The notes: generated from the sequence alone by a model not told the origin. A stretch of 64,000 nt of DNA from JBAIYU01 sp036763085 (GCF_036763085.1 NZ_JBAIYU010000014.1:1-64000), one strand, 5' to 3'. Positions 33,821 to 43,430 are shown, counted from the stretch's first letter. Made by a program: numbers and translations.

Positions 33821-35315
33821 AAGGTTTTATTTAAGTGAAGAAGATAAAATAATAAATAATTCTGTTAATAAAATAATGGAATTATTTAATATAAAACCTG
33901 CCGAGAAGTCTATTGATTCTGTTCAAAATCTTCCCGAAGATAGTGTTTTAGTCGAAAATATCATAAAGATAACCACGGAAGTTAAAGTAGTAACAACTCT
34001 TTTCTTTAAAAATGTCGAAAACGGTGTTAGCAGTTTTAGCAGAGAGAACTCTGCAAAACTTAGTTCTGATAATTCGGCAGTAATTAGTAGGCTAGTCAAG
34101 CTAAATATTCTTAATGCTATGAAAAGCCTAACGAACTATAATCCTAGCTCTTGGGGTATTTTGCGGGGTATACGGCCAACAAAAGTAGTTCACCGCATGA
34201 TGGATGCCGGACTTGATTGTGAAGAAACAGTTAACTCCTTGAAGACGGATTATGGCATAGAACGTAGCAAAGCCGAGCTTATTACCGATATTGCTTTAAG
34301 GCAGCGCCCTTTCCTGCTGCCCTCTGACCAGGCTAAAAATACAGTCAGCGTTTATGTAGGTATCCCATTTTGCCCCACAAAGTGTTTATATTGTTCTTTT
34401 CCTTCATATATTTTGCCCGGTCCGGAGAAAGCAACCTGGTTCCTAGGGGCATTAGCCAAAGAGATTAAGGCGATCCAATATATAATCAAAAAACTCAATT
34501 TGAAAGTTCAAACAGTTTATGTAGGTGGGGGAACTCCAACTAGTTTAAATAGTAGTCAGTTTGAGGAAATGCTAACTTATGTTAAAAATGCATTAATTTC
34601 TTCGGAAGTTTGCGAATTTACAGTTGAAGCAGGTAGGCCTGATAGTTTAGATGACGATAAAATTGCTGTAATGCGCAGACTTGGGGTAACAAGAGTAAGC
34701 GTTAACCCTCAAACAATGCAGGAAAAAACTTTAAAACTTATTGGACGAATGCATACTGCACGCGATATAATAAATTTATTCGAAAAAATTAGGCAGGCTG
34801 GAATTCCAATCATTAATATGGATGTTATAGTCGGACTGCCTGGTGAAAACCAAAGTATGATTGCAGATACTATGCGAAAAATATCTGAGTTGCAGCCTGA
34901 TAATTTAACGATACATACATTAGCAATCAAAAGAGGCTCGCTATTGAAGACTAATATTATGGAGCATGAACTGCCTAATGAGGAAGTAACGCAGGAGATG
35001 CTTTCGATAGCAACTGATTTTGCTTTTAAAATGAAGATGGTGCCGTATTATTTGTATCGTCAAAAATATATGAGCGGTAATTTGGAAAACGTCGGGTATT
35101 CGAGACCAGGCGCGGAGTGTTTATATAACATTCAAATTATGGAAGAGCGCCAGACTATATTGGGTATTGGACCAGCAGCAACTACGAAAATTGTAAATAC
35201 CAATGATTGGTCGTTAGAAAGCTTTTTTAATGCAAAAGATTTGACAACATACGTTAGCAAACTTGATGACTGTATAAATACAAGATTTAAGTTGTTAGAA
35301 AGGGCGTTTGTTTAA
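33810..35315 (+). CDS. hemZ: HemZ-like radical SAM protein (coproporphyrinogen dehydrogenase family)
   Basis: A 501-residue radical SAM enzyme. The cluster motif CPTKCLYC lies about residue 187, followed by YVGGGTPTSL and the HemN-like TVEAGRPD. The N-terminal ~170 residues are the HemZ-specific extension. GTG 33810 gives the usual start MQIK; an ATG at 33792 is also in frame. Neither has a good SD, so translation is probably coupled to fur, which it overlaps. HemZ is annotated as an oxygen-independent coproporphyrinogen oxidase, although not all members are proven to make haem. Confidence 0.87.
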   Translation: MQIKRFYLSEEDKIINNSVNKIMELFNIKPAEKSIDSVQNLPEDSVLVENIIKITTEVKVVTTLFFKNVENGVSSFSRENSAKLSSDNSAVISRLVKLNILNAMKSLTNYNPSSWGILRGIRPTKVVHRMMDAGLDCEETVNSLKTDYGIERSKAELITDIALRQRPFLLPSDQAKNTVSVYVGIPFCPTKCLYCSFPSYILPGPEKATWFLGALAKEIKAIQYIIKKLNLKVQTVYVGGGTPTSLNSSQFEEMLTYVKNALISSEVCEFTVEAGRPDSLDDDKIAVMRRLGVTRVSVNPQTMQEKTLKLIGRMHTARDIINLFEKIRQAGIPIINMDVIVGLPGENQSMIADTMRKISELQPDNLTIHTLAIKRGSLLKTNIMEHELPNEEVTQEMLSIATDFAFKMKMVPYYLYRQKYMSGNLENVGYSRPGAECLYNIQIMEERQTILGIGPAATTKIVNTNDWSLESFFNAKDLTTYVSKLDDCINTRFKLLERAFV

Positions 35316-35334
35316 TAAGGAGGAGTTTTTCTTT

Positions 35335-36600
35335 ATGTTAAGCACAGGTCCTCGTGGGACCAAAGATATTCTGCCAGATGTCAGTGGTTATTGGCAGTAC
35401 GTTGAGAACGAGGCACGCAATATATGCTCTCTATATGGATACAGAGAGATAAGAACCCCTGTATTTGAACATACTGAACTGTTTCTGCGGGGTATTGGCG
35501 AGACTACAGATATTGTTGAAAAAGAAATGTATACTTTTAAGGACCGCGGTGAGCGTAGCATAACATTACGCCCAGAAAACACTGCGGCCGTAGTGAGAGC
35601 TTATTTAGAACATAAGTTGTATGCAGACACACCTCCGGCCAAACTTTTTTACATAGGGCCAATGTTTCGCTATGACCGTCCACAGGCAGGACGTTATCGC
35701 CAGTTCCATCAATTCGGAATAGAAGCTATAGGTTCAAAAGGACCAGCTATTGATGCCGAAATTATATTACTTGCAACTCAGTTCTTAAAAAAGCTAGGTC
35801 TAGATGATTTGGTTTTGCAGATAAACTCTGTTGGCTGTCCTGAATGCCGGCCTAAATATCGTGTTGTGCTTCAGGATTTCTTACGTGATAAGCTTACTAA
35901 TTTTTGTAAGGACTGCCAGTCGCGTTTTGATCGCAATCCTATGAGGATACTAGATTGCAAAAATGAGAAATGCGGGGCATTATCACAAGGCGCACCACAG
36001 ATGTCTGACTGTCTGTGTGAAGAGTGCGATACTCATTTCAATCATTTAAAAGAATTGCTAACTGCCGCAAACATTGATTTTACAATAAATCCAAGGTTAG
36101 TTCGCGGGCTTGATTACTACACAAAAACTGCATTTGAAATACAATACGCTCCACTTGGTGCGCAAAGTGCAGTATGCGGCGGCGGAAGATATGACGGGCT
36201 TATTTCAGAATGTGGTGGTCAGCCAACACCCGCAATTGGATTTGCTATTGGTATGGAGCGGGTATTGTTAGCGTTAGAAAAACAACAGTTACTGCCAAGT
36301 ATTGGCCATCATATGAATGTTTTTGTAATGCCGATTGGTACACAGGCTCAAGCTCTGGCTTTTAAATTACTATGTAATATTAGACAAGCTGGACATACTG
36401 CAGATATGGACTTTATGGAGCGCAGTCTTAAAGCTCAAATGAAACTTGCCAATAAATATTCGGCGAAATTCGCCGTAATTATTGGCGATGATGAGGTTGC
36501 AACAGGTAAAGTATTACTTAAAGATATGAAGACCGGTGAGCAGCAGCATATAATGGTAGAAGAATTATTGAACAAGTTGGATGCCGAGGTGGAGGAGTAA
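35335..36600 (+). CDS. hisS: Histidyl-tRNA synthetase
   Basis: A 421-residue class II synthetase. It starts with GPRGTKDILP, has motif 2 FRYDRPQAGRYRQF, the histidine motif LVRGLDYYTKTAFE, motif 3 GFAIGMERV and a C-terminal anticodon-binding domain. ATG 35335 follows AAGGAGGAG; the frame extends back to a TTG at 35308 that overlaps hemZ and lacks an SD. It is followed by aspS after two bases, the usual hisS-aspS pair. No T-box precedes it. Confidence 0.97.
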   Translation: MLSTGPRGTKDILPDVSGYWQYVENEARNICSLYGYREIRTPVFEHTELFLRGIGETTDIVEKEMYTFKDRGERSITLRPENTAAVVRAYLEHKLYADTPPAKLFYIGPMFRYDRPQAGRYRQFHQFGIEAIGSKGPAIDAEIILLATQFLKKLGLDDLVLQINSVGCPECRPKYRVVLQDFLRDKLTNFCKDCQSRFDRNPMRILDCKNEKCGALSQGAPQMSDCLCEECDTHFNHLKELLTAANIDFTINPRLVRGLDYYTKTAFEIQYAPLGAQSAVCGGGRYDGLISECGGQPTPAIGFAIGMERVLLALEKQQLLPSIGHHMNVFVMPIGTQAQALAFKLLCNIRQAGHTADMDFMERSLKAQMKLANKYSAKFAVIIGDDEVATGKVLLKDMKTGEQQHIMVEELLNKLDAEVEE

Positions 36601-36602
36601 TT

Positions 36603-38393
36603 ATGGATACATTATTAGGACTAGAGAGAACACATTCATGCGGAGAATTGACAACTCAGCATGCAGATAAAGAAGTTGTTTTATGCGGCTGGGTTTCACG
36701 CCGTCGCGATCATGGTGGTTTAATATTCGTTGATTTGAGAGATCGTTCCGGATTAGTACAAGTAGTGTTTTCTTCTGAAATGGATAAAAACGCTTTTGTT
36801 AAAGCAGAATCACTTCGGACCGAATTTGTTATTGCTATCAGGGGAACAGTTAAATTAAGACATGCTGAAACTGTTAATACCAATATGCCGACAGGACATA
36901 TTGAAGTATATTGTGCCGAGCTTAGAATACTTAATAAAGCTAAGACCCCACCGTTTTATATTCAAGATAATATTGATGTTGACGAAACATTACGATTAAA
37001 ATACAGATATCTAGACTTACGCAGGCCAGAAATGCAAAATAATCTAATGCTAAGGCATCGTGTTACTAAAATAATGCGCGATTTCTTCGACCGAAATGGT
37101 TTTATTGAAGTTGAGACTCCGATGCTTACAAAAAGCACACCTGAAGGTGCTAGAGATTATCTTGTACCTAGCCGTGTAAATCCTGGCAAGTTTTTCGCTT
37201 TGCCGCAATCCCCGCAAATTTTCAAACAAATATTAATGGTATCTGGATTAGAGCGTTATTTCCAAATCGTTCGATGCTTCCGCGATGAAGATTTACGCGC
37301 AGACCGGCAGCCAGAGTTCACTCAGCTTGATATTGAAATGTCATTTATTGACCGTGAAGAGATTCTCAGCATGATGGAAGATATGACTGTTGAAATGTTC
37401 AAGAAATCCATTGGTGCTAATATCACGAGCCCGTTCATGCGCTTGAGTTATGCCGAAGCAATGGACAAGTACGGCTCTGATAAGCCAGATCTTCGCTTTG
37501 ATATGCAGCTTGTAAATATATCTGATGCCGTTAAAGGTTCTGATTTTAAAGTATTTGAATCTGTTCTTCAAGCAGGCGGTCAGGTAAAAGCTATAAATGT
37601 TAAAGGTTATGCCAACATTGCACGCCGCGAATTGGACAGCTTGGTTGATTACGTTTCTATCTATGGTGCAAAAGGATTAGCTTGGATATGCTATACAGCT
37701 GAAGGAATAAAATCTCCAATCACTAAGTTCTTCTCGGAAGAAATTGTCAAGCAAATTACTGATACGACTAAAGCTGAGACAGGCGATTTGATACTAATCA
37801 TAGCTGATAAACCGTCTGTTGTGGCCCAAGCGTTGGGGCAACTTCGTCTAGAAATGGCAAAACGTTTAAACTTAATAGATCCTGACAAGTTATCATTCTT
37901 ATGGGTCGTAGATTTCCCAATGTTCGAATATGATGAAGACAACAAACGTTGGACAGCTATGCATCATCCGTTCACATCGCCGAGAGATGAAGATGTTCAG
38001 TATTTAGAAAGTGACCCTGGACGAATCAAGGCTAAAGCTTATGATATGGTACTTAACGGTACTGAGATTGGCGGGGGCAGTATTAGAATATACAATCGCG
38101 AACTGCAGGAAAGAGTATTCCAAGCAATAGGCATGTCTAATGAAGAGGCTAAAGCTAAATTTGGTTTCTTGCTAGACGCATTTGAGTATGGAACACCTCC
38201 GCATGGCGGAATTGCCTTCGGTCTAGATCGCTTAATTATGCTTATGGCTAAACGCAATTCAATTCGAGATGTAATAGCTTTCCCTAAAACTCAAAGTGCT
38301 ACAGATATTATGACTCAGGCCCCATCTGAAGTGGCGGTTGAGCAGCTAAAAGAATTGCATATAAGACCAACTGCAGCAGTCAAGAAATCGTAG
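36603..38393 (+). CDS. aspS: Aspartyl-tRNA synthetase
   Basis: A 596-residue class IIb synthetase. It has an N-terminal OB-fold anticodon domain with GWVSRRRDHGG, the catalytic core with motif 2 FRDEDLRADRQPEFTQ, the bacterial GAD insertion (about 290-415) and motif 3 GIAFGLDR. The ATG follows GTGGAGGAG. I cannot tell from sequence alone whether it also mischarges tRNA-Asn. It ends the hisS-aspS unit; the 426-base gap after it holds 6S RNA. Confidence 0.97.
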   Translation: MDTLLGLERTHSCGELTTQHADKEVVLCGWVSRRRDHGGLIFVDLRDRSGLVQVVFSSEMDKNAFVKAESLRTEFVIAIRGTVKLRHAETVNTNMPTGHIEVYCAELRILNKAKTPPFYIQDNIDVDETLRLKYRYLDLRRPEMQNNLMLRHRVTKIMRDFFDRNGFIEVETPMLTKSTPEGARDYLVPSRVNPGKFFALPQSPQIFKQILMVSGLERYFQIVRCFRDEDLRADRQPEFTQLDIEMSFIDREEILSMMEDMTVEMFKKSIGANITSPFMRLSYAEAMDKYGSDKPDLRFDMQLVNISDAVKGSDFKVFESVLQAGGQVKAINVKGYANIARRELDSLVDYVSIYGAKGLAWICYTAEGIKSPITKFFSEEIVKQITDTTKAETGDLILIIADKPSVVAQALGQLRLEMAKRLNLIDPDKLSFLWVVDFPMFEYDEDNKRWTAMHHPFTSPRDEDVQYLESDPGRIKAKAYDMVLNGTEIGGGSIRIYNRELQERVFQAIGMSNEEAKAKFGFLLDAFEYGTPPHGGIAFGLDRLIMLMAKRNSIRDVIAFPKTQSATDIMTQAPSEVAVEQLKELHIRPTAAVKKS

Positions 38394-38429
38394 AAAAGTA
38401 AGTGGAACAATATTCCAACGAGTCTTCAC

Positions 38430-38458
38430 TTGCATTTGACTGATTTATCTGATAATAT
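38430..38458 (+). promoter_or_regulatory. Candidate promoter of 6S RNA
   Basis: TTGCAT (38430-38435), a 17-bp spacer and an extended -10 TGATAATAT (hexamer 38453-38458). An overlapping TTGACT at 38436 is an alternative -35. Predicted start is about 38465, slightly upstream of the conserved 6S body. Confidence 0.4.
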
Positions 38459-38477
38459 AAAACATGTAAAAATACTT

Positions 38478-38655
38478 GGTTTCAACCCTGCTGTGTGCGT
38501 GTGATATTAGTGTTTTGAGCCAACACTTAATAAAGGGAGCCTGGACTCTGTTTATGGCGAGTATGCCCATAAGGGAAACCCACGAGTAAACAGGAGGGCA
38601 CCCACCTGCTGAGGCAGGTTCAAAACACTAGTGTTACGGCATGATGGGGAAAACA
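38478..38655 (+). ncRNA. ssrS: 6S RNA
   Basis: This region between aspS and rarA folds like 6S RNA. The 5' strand CCCTGC and GTGTGCGTG face GGCATGATGGGG at the 3' end. TAGTGTTTTGA pairs perfectly with TCAAAACACTA to close a long rod with a large internal bulge region. CCACCTGCTGAGGCAGG forms a short hairpin. A 6S gene next to aspS/rarA is also seen in Bacillus. 6S RNA mimics an open promoter and sequesters sigma-A RNA polymerase in stationary phase. Ends are approximate. Confidence 0.85.
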
Positions 38656-38663
38656 TAATACAA

Positions 38664-38700
38664 TGAAAAAACACTAACTTTTAAAGTTGGTGTTTTTTTA
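38664..38700 (+). terminator. Rho-independent terminator after 6S RNA
   Basis: AAAAAACACTAACTT pairs with AAGTTGGTGTTTTTT (one G-U), followed by a seven-T run at 38693-38699. The position about 10-40 nt after the conserved 6S body supports it as the 6S terminator. Confidence 0.9.
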
Positions 38701-38819
38701 TTGGGATAAGGAATTTATTTGATAAACTAAATAAGAAAATATTTTTACTACCAGGATTTTAATAGTTAATCTCGAAATATGATGTTTGGTATTTTTTCGC
38801 ATAACAAGAGGGTGATAAG

Positions 38820-40139
38820 GTGGATCTATTTTCATATGCCAGCCAGTCAGTTGTTGACAAAAGCGCTCCATTGGCGAAGAGGATGCGTCCGAAAACTCTG
38901 GAGGACTACGTTGGACAAGAGGATATTACCGGTTCGGGGATGTTTTTACGCCGAATGATCGATGCAGATAGAGTCCCTTCCATGATTCTATTTGGTCCAC
39001 CAGGGACGGGAAAAACAACTTTAGCTGAAATAATTGCTAATACTACTAACAGTCATTTTGAGAAGCTTAATGCTGTAGCTGCCGGTATTGCAGACGTCCG
39101 TAAGGTAGTTGATGCTGCAAAGGAACGTATCAGGATAGAGCAGCGCAGAACTATTCTCTTTATAGATGAAATACATAGGTTTAATAAAAGCCAACAGGAT
39201 GTCTTATTGCCTTATGTGGAAGATGGCAGAGTTACTTTAATAGGAGCAACCACTGAGAACCCCTATTTCTCTGTAAATTCACCGCTGCTTTCAAGAATGA
39301 GAGTAATTCGTTTAAATTCCCTTAGTTTAGGAGCAATAACAAAAATTCTTAAAAGGGCTTTGGTGGATTGTGAAAATGGCCTAGGTTTGACGACTCTGTC
39401 ATATGACGATGAAATTTTTGAAAGTATATATATAGCTGCAAATGGCGATGCAAGAATTGCGCTGAATATTTTTGAGCAATGCGCGGCGATGGTCAGTGGT
39501 ACAGCCATTCCGAAAATTACGCTTGAAGTTATTAATCTAATTGTCGGCGAGCGAATGCAGCGCTATGATAAACAAGGCGATAATCATTATGACGTTATTT
39601 CGGCGTTTATAAAAAGTATGCGTGGATCAGATCCTGATGCAGCACTGCATTATTTAGCTCGTATGCTTGCTGCCGGTGAAGATATAAATTTTATTGCGAG
39701 ACGTATAGTTATATGTGCGGCAGAGGATGTAGGAAACGCAGATCCACAAGCTTTGATTCTTGCGATGTCAGCAGCAAGTGCAGTGCAATTTCTCGGTATG
39801 CCTGAAGCTAGAATACCTTTAGCCCAAGCCGTAACCTATATTTCAGCGGCTCCTAAAAGTAACGCCGCATACATAGGGATAAATACCGCTTTGTCAGATA
39901 TAAAGCATAAGGATTGCGGCGTAATCCCGCCTCATTTGCGTGATGCACACTATCAAGGTTCAGCGAGTCTTGGAAATGGTATAAATTATTCATACCCGCA
40001 TGATTTCGAAGGAAGTTTTATTAATCAGGATTATCTTCCAACTAAAATAAAAGGAGCCGTTTATTATCGGCCTACAGAGAATGGTTTGGAAGACAAGATA
40101 AAAGATCGGCTTAAAGCATTATGGTCACAGCGATATTGA
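38820..40139 (+). CDS. rarA: Replication-associated recombination protein RarA (MgsA)
   Basis: A 439-residue clamp-loader-like AAA+ ATPase acting at stalled forks. It has Walker A GPPGTGKTT, Walker B LFIDEIHRFNKSQQD, and the C-terminal tetramerisation domain with HYLARMLAAGEDINFIARR. The GTG start lies 9 nt after AAGAGGG. Full family length. Confidence 0.96.
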   Translation: MDLFSYASQSVVDKSAPLAKRMRPKTLEDYVGQEDITGSGMFLRRMIDADRVPSMILFGPPGTGKTTLAEIIANTTNSHFEKLNAVAAGIADVRKVVDAAKERIRIEQRRTILFIDEIHRFNKSQQDVLLPYVEDGRVTLIGATTENPYFSVNSPLLSRMRVIRLNSLSLGAITKILKRALVDCENGLGLTTLSYDDEIFESIYIAANGDARIALNIFEQCAAMVSGTAIPKITLEVINLIVGERMQRYDKQGDNHYDVISAFIKSMRGSDPDAALHYLARMLAAGEDINFIARRIVICAAEDVGNADPQALILAMSAASAVQFLGMPEARIPLAQAVTYISAAPKSNAAYIGINTALSDIKHKDCGVIPPHLRDAHYQGSASLGNGINYSYPHDFEGSFINQDYLPTKIKGAVYYRPTENGLEDKIKDRLKALWSQRY

Positions 40140-40210
40140 TCTTTTAAAAGTATAACAGCAAGCATAATATATTGCGTAATATCTAAAAATAAAGAGTGTG
40201 ATATAAATCT

Positions 40211-40239
40211 TTGACATTGAAATTATTTTCTGCTATATT
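40211..40239 (+). promoter_or_regulatory. Sigma-A promoter of the isc operon
   Basis: TTGACA (40211-40216), a 17-bp spacer and an extended -10 TGCTATATT (hexamer 40234-40239). Predicted start is about 40246. Confidence 0.8.
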
Positions 40240-40250
40240 TTAATTACAAG

Positions 40251-40275
40251 AAAACCTATCATTTTACTCGGATAA
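40251..40275 (+). promoter_or_regulatory. Candidate IscR type 1 operator
   Basis: Aligned to the type 1 consensus recalled for E. coli IscR (ATASYYGACTRWWWYAGTCRRSTAT), 17 of 25 positions agree, including ATTTTACTCGG. The site lies just after the predicted transcript start, where a repressor would block elongation or initiation. This supports autoregulation by the IscR encoded downstream, but the match is imperfect. Confidence 0.38.
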
Positions 40276-40291
40276 AGTGGGAGAGATTTCA

Positions 40292-40726
40292 GTGAAACTT
40301 TCAACAAAAGGGCGATATGGTGTTGCAGCAATGTATGATTTAGCATTGCATTACGGACAAGGTCCAATATCGTTGAAAAGTGTAGCCCAAAGGCAAGGTA
40401 TTTCGGAGCATTACTTAGAACAACTGATGGGTGCCCTTCGTAAGGCCGGTTATGTAAAAAGCATTCGCGGCTCGCAAGGAGGTTATACTTTAACGAAAGA
40501 TCCAACCCAAATTACGGTTGGTGATATAATAACAATTATGGAAGGACCGATAGCCCCTGTAGACTGTGTGCTCACTGATGAAGCTGAAAATACCTATTGC
40601 GAGCGAGCTGGTGCTTGTGTAACGCGAGGCGTTTGGGCAAAAGTTCGTGATAGTATAAATAATGTACTTGATTCGATTTCTCTCGCTGATTTATGCCGTG
40701 AAGATAAAAAACAAGGAGATGAGTAA
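40292..40726 (+). CDS. iscR: Rrf2-family regulator IscR
   Basis: A 144-residue winged-helix repressor starting MKLSTKGRYG. After the DNA-binding half come three cysteines in VDC, YCERAGAC, the arrangement that holds a [2Fe-2S] cluster in IscR. It therefore probably senses Fe-S status and controls the iscS-iscU genes that follow. GTG 40292 lies 6 nt after GGGAGAG; a GTG at 40277 is in frame but overlaps the SD. Cysteine-metabolism regulators (CymR) of the same family lack these cysteines. Confidence 0.9.
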   Translation: MKLSTKGRYGVAAMYDLALHYGQGPISLKSVAQRQGISEHYLEQLMGALRKAGYVKSIRGSQGGYTLTKDPTQITVGDIITIMEGPIAPVDCVLTDEAENTYCERAGACVTRGVWAKVRDSINNVLDSISLADLCREDKKQGDE

Positions 40727-40728
40727 CA

Positions 40729-41934
40729 ATGAAACGAATTTATTTCGATCACTCAGCTACAACACCTGTCGATGAGGAAGTAGCAAAACTCATGCTTGAG
40801 TATATGACTGAAAAGTTTGGCAACCCTTCTAGTATTCATTCTTTTGGACGAGAAGTACGCAAGGCTATCGACGAAGCTAGAGGTCACGTAGCAGCTTTAC
40901 TTGGTGCTAATCCCAATGAAATATTTTTCACTAGCGGAGGCACAGAAGCTGACAATCTGGCATTAAAAGGTGTCGCACTGGCAAATCGTAAAAAAGGTAA
41001 TCATATTATTACTACTGCAATTGAACATCATGCCATTTTGCATACTTGTGAGTACTTGGAGAAACAAGGTTTTACTATTACTTATTTGCCTGTTGACGAA
41101 CATGCTAGAGTAAGTGTTGAAGATGTTCGCAATGCGATTACAGATAAGACTATTTTGATTAGTATAATGTTTGCCAATAATGAAGTTGGAACCATTCAGC
41201 CAATCAAAGAGATTGGCGAAATTGCAAAAGAAAAGGGCATATATTTCCATACAGACGCTGTTCAGGCAGTAGGAAACTGTCCGATAAATGTTAAGGAATT
41301 AAATATTGATTTACTTACTTTATCTGGTCATAAATTCCATGGACCTAAGGGCATTGGAGCTCTTTATGCAAGGCGCGGTGTACGACTAGAAGCACTCCAA
41401 CAGGGTGGCGGTCAAGAAAGAACTTTGAGACCTGGTACCGAAAATGTTCCTGGAATTGTTGGCTTGGGTAAGGCTGCTGAAATTGCGAAGCGTGATATGG
41501 AGAAGAAAATTGCCCATGTTGAAGCTTTGAAAAATAAACTTATTGCTGGAATTACGGAAAAGATTTCAGATATTAAATTAAATGGACACCCAACATTAAG
41601 AATGCCTGGTAATGTTAATTTTAGTTTTAGGTATGTAGAGGGAGAGTCTCTACTCCTAAACCTCGATTTAAAAGGAATTGCGGCATCAAGCGGATCTGCC
41701 TGTACTTCGGGTTCACTTGATCCATCCCACGTACTTCTTGCAATGGGACTTACTCATGAAGTTGCCCATGGATCATTAAGAATAAGTTTGGGACGCGGGA
41801 ATACAGAAGAAGATATTGATTACTGTCTGACTGTGTTACCAGAAATAATTGAACGTCTGCGCAGTATGTCTCCGTTAAGCGGGTCGAGCACTATGGCGGA
41901 GAGTAATCCGTGCAGTCACTGTCATAAGCATTAA
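40729..41934 (+). CDS. iscS: Cysteine desulfurase IscS/NifS
   Basis: A 401-residue PLP enzyme releasing sulfur from cysteine for Fe-S clusters and tRNA thiolation. The start YFDHSATTPVD, the PLP lysine in LSGHKFHGPKG, and the mobile catalytic loop SSGSACTSG are all present. The C-terminus carries an extra ~20 residues ending CSHCHKH, a possible metal- or sulfur-handling tail. It lies 2 nt after iscR and 20 nt before iscU. Confidence 0.96.
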   Translation: MKRIYFDHSATTPVDEEVAKLMLEYMTEKFGNPSSIHSFGREVRKAIDEARGHVAALLGANPNEIFFTSGGTEADNLALKGVALANRKKGNHIITTAIEHHAILHTCEYLEKQGFTITYLPVDEHARVSVEDVRNAITDKTILISIMFANNEVGTIQPIKEIGEIAKEKGIYFHTDAVQAVGNCPINVKELNIDLLTLSGHKFHGPKGIGALYARRGVRLEALQQGGGQERTLRPGTENVPGIVGLGKAAEIAKRDMEKKIAHVEALKNKLIAGITEKISDIKLNGHPTLRMPGNVNFSFRYVEGESLLLNLDLKGIAASSGSACTSGSLDPSHVLLAMGLTHEVAHGSLRISLGRGNTEEDIDYCLTVLPEIIERLRSMSPLSGSSTMAESNPCSHCHKH

Positions 41935-41953
41935 TTGAGAGGGGATTTTAATT

Positions 41954-42328
41954 ATGTATACTGATAAGGTTATGGATCATTTTACCAATCCTCGTAATGT
42001 TGGCGAAATTAAAGAAGCCAATGGTGTGGGCGAAGTTGGAAATGCAAAATGCGGCGATATTATGAGAATATACTTACAGGTAGAAGACGATATTATTAAA
42101 GATGTTAGATTTAAAACATTTGGCTGTGGTGCAGCAATCGCTACAAGCAGCATGGTCACCGAATTAGTAAAAGGGAAAAACTTAGATGAAGCCCTCCAAA
42201 TTTCAAATCAAGCGGTGGCTGATGCATTAGGCGGTTTACCTCCAGCCAAAATGCACTGTTCCAACCTAGCTGCTGACGCATTGCATGAGGCAATTAAAGA
42301 TTATATAAGAAAAAAAGAAGGAAAGTGA
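41954..42328 (+). CDS. iscU: Fe-S cluster scaffold IscU/NifU
   Basis: A 124-residue scaffold that assembles [2Fe-2S]/[4Fe-4S] clusters from IscS-derived sulfur. The three conserved cysteines occur in NAKCGD, FGCGAAIA and MHCSNLA. The SUF-type zinc insert is absent, so it is the short NifU-N/IscU form. The ATG follows AGAGGGG. Confidence 0.96.
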   Translation: MYTDKVMDHFTNPRNVGEIKEANGVGEVGNAKCGDIMRIYLQVEDDIIKDVRFKTFGCGAAIATSSMVTELVKGKNLDEALQISNQAVADALGGLPPAKMHCSNLAADALHEAIKDYIRKKEGK

Positions 42329-42335
42329 TTTGATC

Positions 42336-43430
42336 ATGTGCGCTAAACCCAGAGTGGTTGTAGCCATGAGCGGAGGGGTGGACAGTTCTTTAACTGCCGC
42401 CCTTCTTGTGCGTGAGGGCTATGATGTTATTGGAGTAACAATGCAGATTTGGGATAATACTGCGGAAAATGACAATCCCGAAGACCGAGGTTGCTGTTCA
42501 TTATCAGCAGTTGACGACGCACGCCGTGTTGCTGAAAAAATTGGTATACCTTATTACGTGCTTAATTTTAGGCAGATGTTTAATGAGACAGTCGTTGATT
42601 ATTTTATCGCTGAATATTCTAAAGGACAAACCCCGAATCCTTGCATAGCATGTAATCGCTATGTAAAGTTTGAAGGACTTCTGCAAAAATCATTAGGGCT
42701 AGGGGCTCAATATGTAGCTACTGGACACTATGCCCGTATTGAATATAGCAATGAACACGGACGATATCTTCTGCGTAAAGGTCTTGATACCTCAAAAGAT
42801 CAATCTTATGCTTTGTACCATTTAAATCAGACAACGCTTAAACACTTTATGATGCCTTTAGGAGTTTATACTAAAGTTCAAACTAGAGCGATGGCTGCTG
42901 AACTTGGTTTAGCTGTTGCCAATAAGCCGGATAGTCAGGAAATTTGTTTTGTACCAGATGATGATTATAAGAGTTTCTTAGAGACTAGAGCTCCTAAAGC
43001 ACTAAAACCTGGCAATATTGTTGATGTAAGCGGAAAAATTTTGGGTCGCCATAAAGGACTTCCCTTATATACAGTAGGGCAGCGTAAAGGTCTTGGTATA
43101 GCTGCTGGCCAGCCTATGTATGTTGTTGCTCTTAATCCTGAAACTAATACTTTAATTGTTGGTGCAAACAACGAAGTTTTTGGTACTGAACTCATAGCCG
43201 ACGATCTTAATTTCATAACTATCGATCAGCTAACCGAGCCTTTAACAGTAGCAGCTAAAATACGTTATAGTGCTAAGGAATCAGAAGCTGTCATAACACC
43301 CCTAAAAAATGGACAAGTTCATGTTCAGTTTAGTGAGCCTCAGAGGGCAATAACACCTGGACAGTCAGTTGTTTTTTATCATGATGATATTGTGGTCGGC
43401 GGTGGGATAATAAAAAAAGCTATAAAATAA
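42336..43430 (+). CDS. mnmA: tRNA-specific 2-thiouridylase MnmA
   Basis: A 364-residue enzyme making 2-thiouridine at position 34 of Lys, Glu and Gln tRNAs. It has the PP-loop SGGVDSS, the catalytic cysteines in NPCIACN and SQEICFVPD, and a C-terminal beta-barrel. It follows iscU after 7 bases; the desulfurase upstream is its expected sulfur donor. ATG 42336 is favoured; TTG 42330, closer to AAGGAAAG, is an alternative. Confidence 0.95.
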   Translation: MCAKPRVVVAMSGGVDSSLTAALLVREGYDVIGVTMQIWDNTAENDNPEDRGCCSLSAVDDARRVAEKIGIPYYVLNFRQMFNETVVDYFIAEYSKGQTPNPCIACNRYVKFEGLLQKSLGLGAQYVATGHYARIEYSNEHGRYLLRKGLDTSKDQSYALYHLNQTTLKHFMMPLGVYTKVQTRAMAAELGLAVANKPDSQEICFVPDDDYKSFLETRAPKALKPGNIVDVSGKILGRHKGLPLYTVGQRKGLGIAAGQPMYVVALNPETNTLIVGANNEVFGTELIADDLNFITIDQLTEPLTVAAKIRYSAKESEAVITPLKNGQVHVQFSEPQRAITPGQSVVFYHDDIVVGGGIIKKAIK

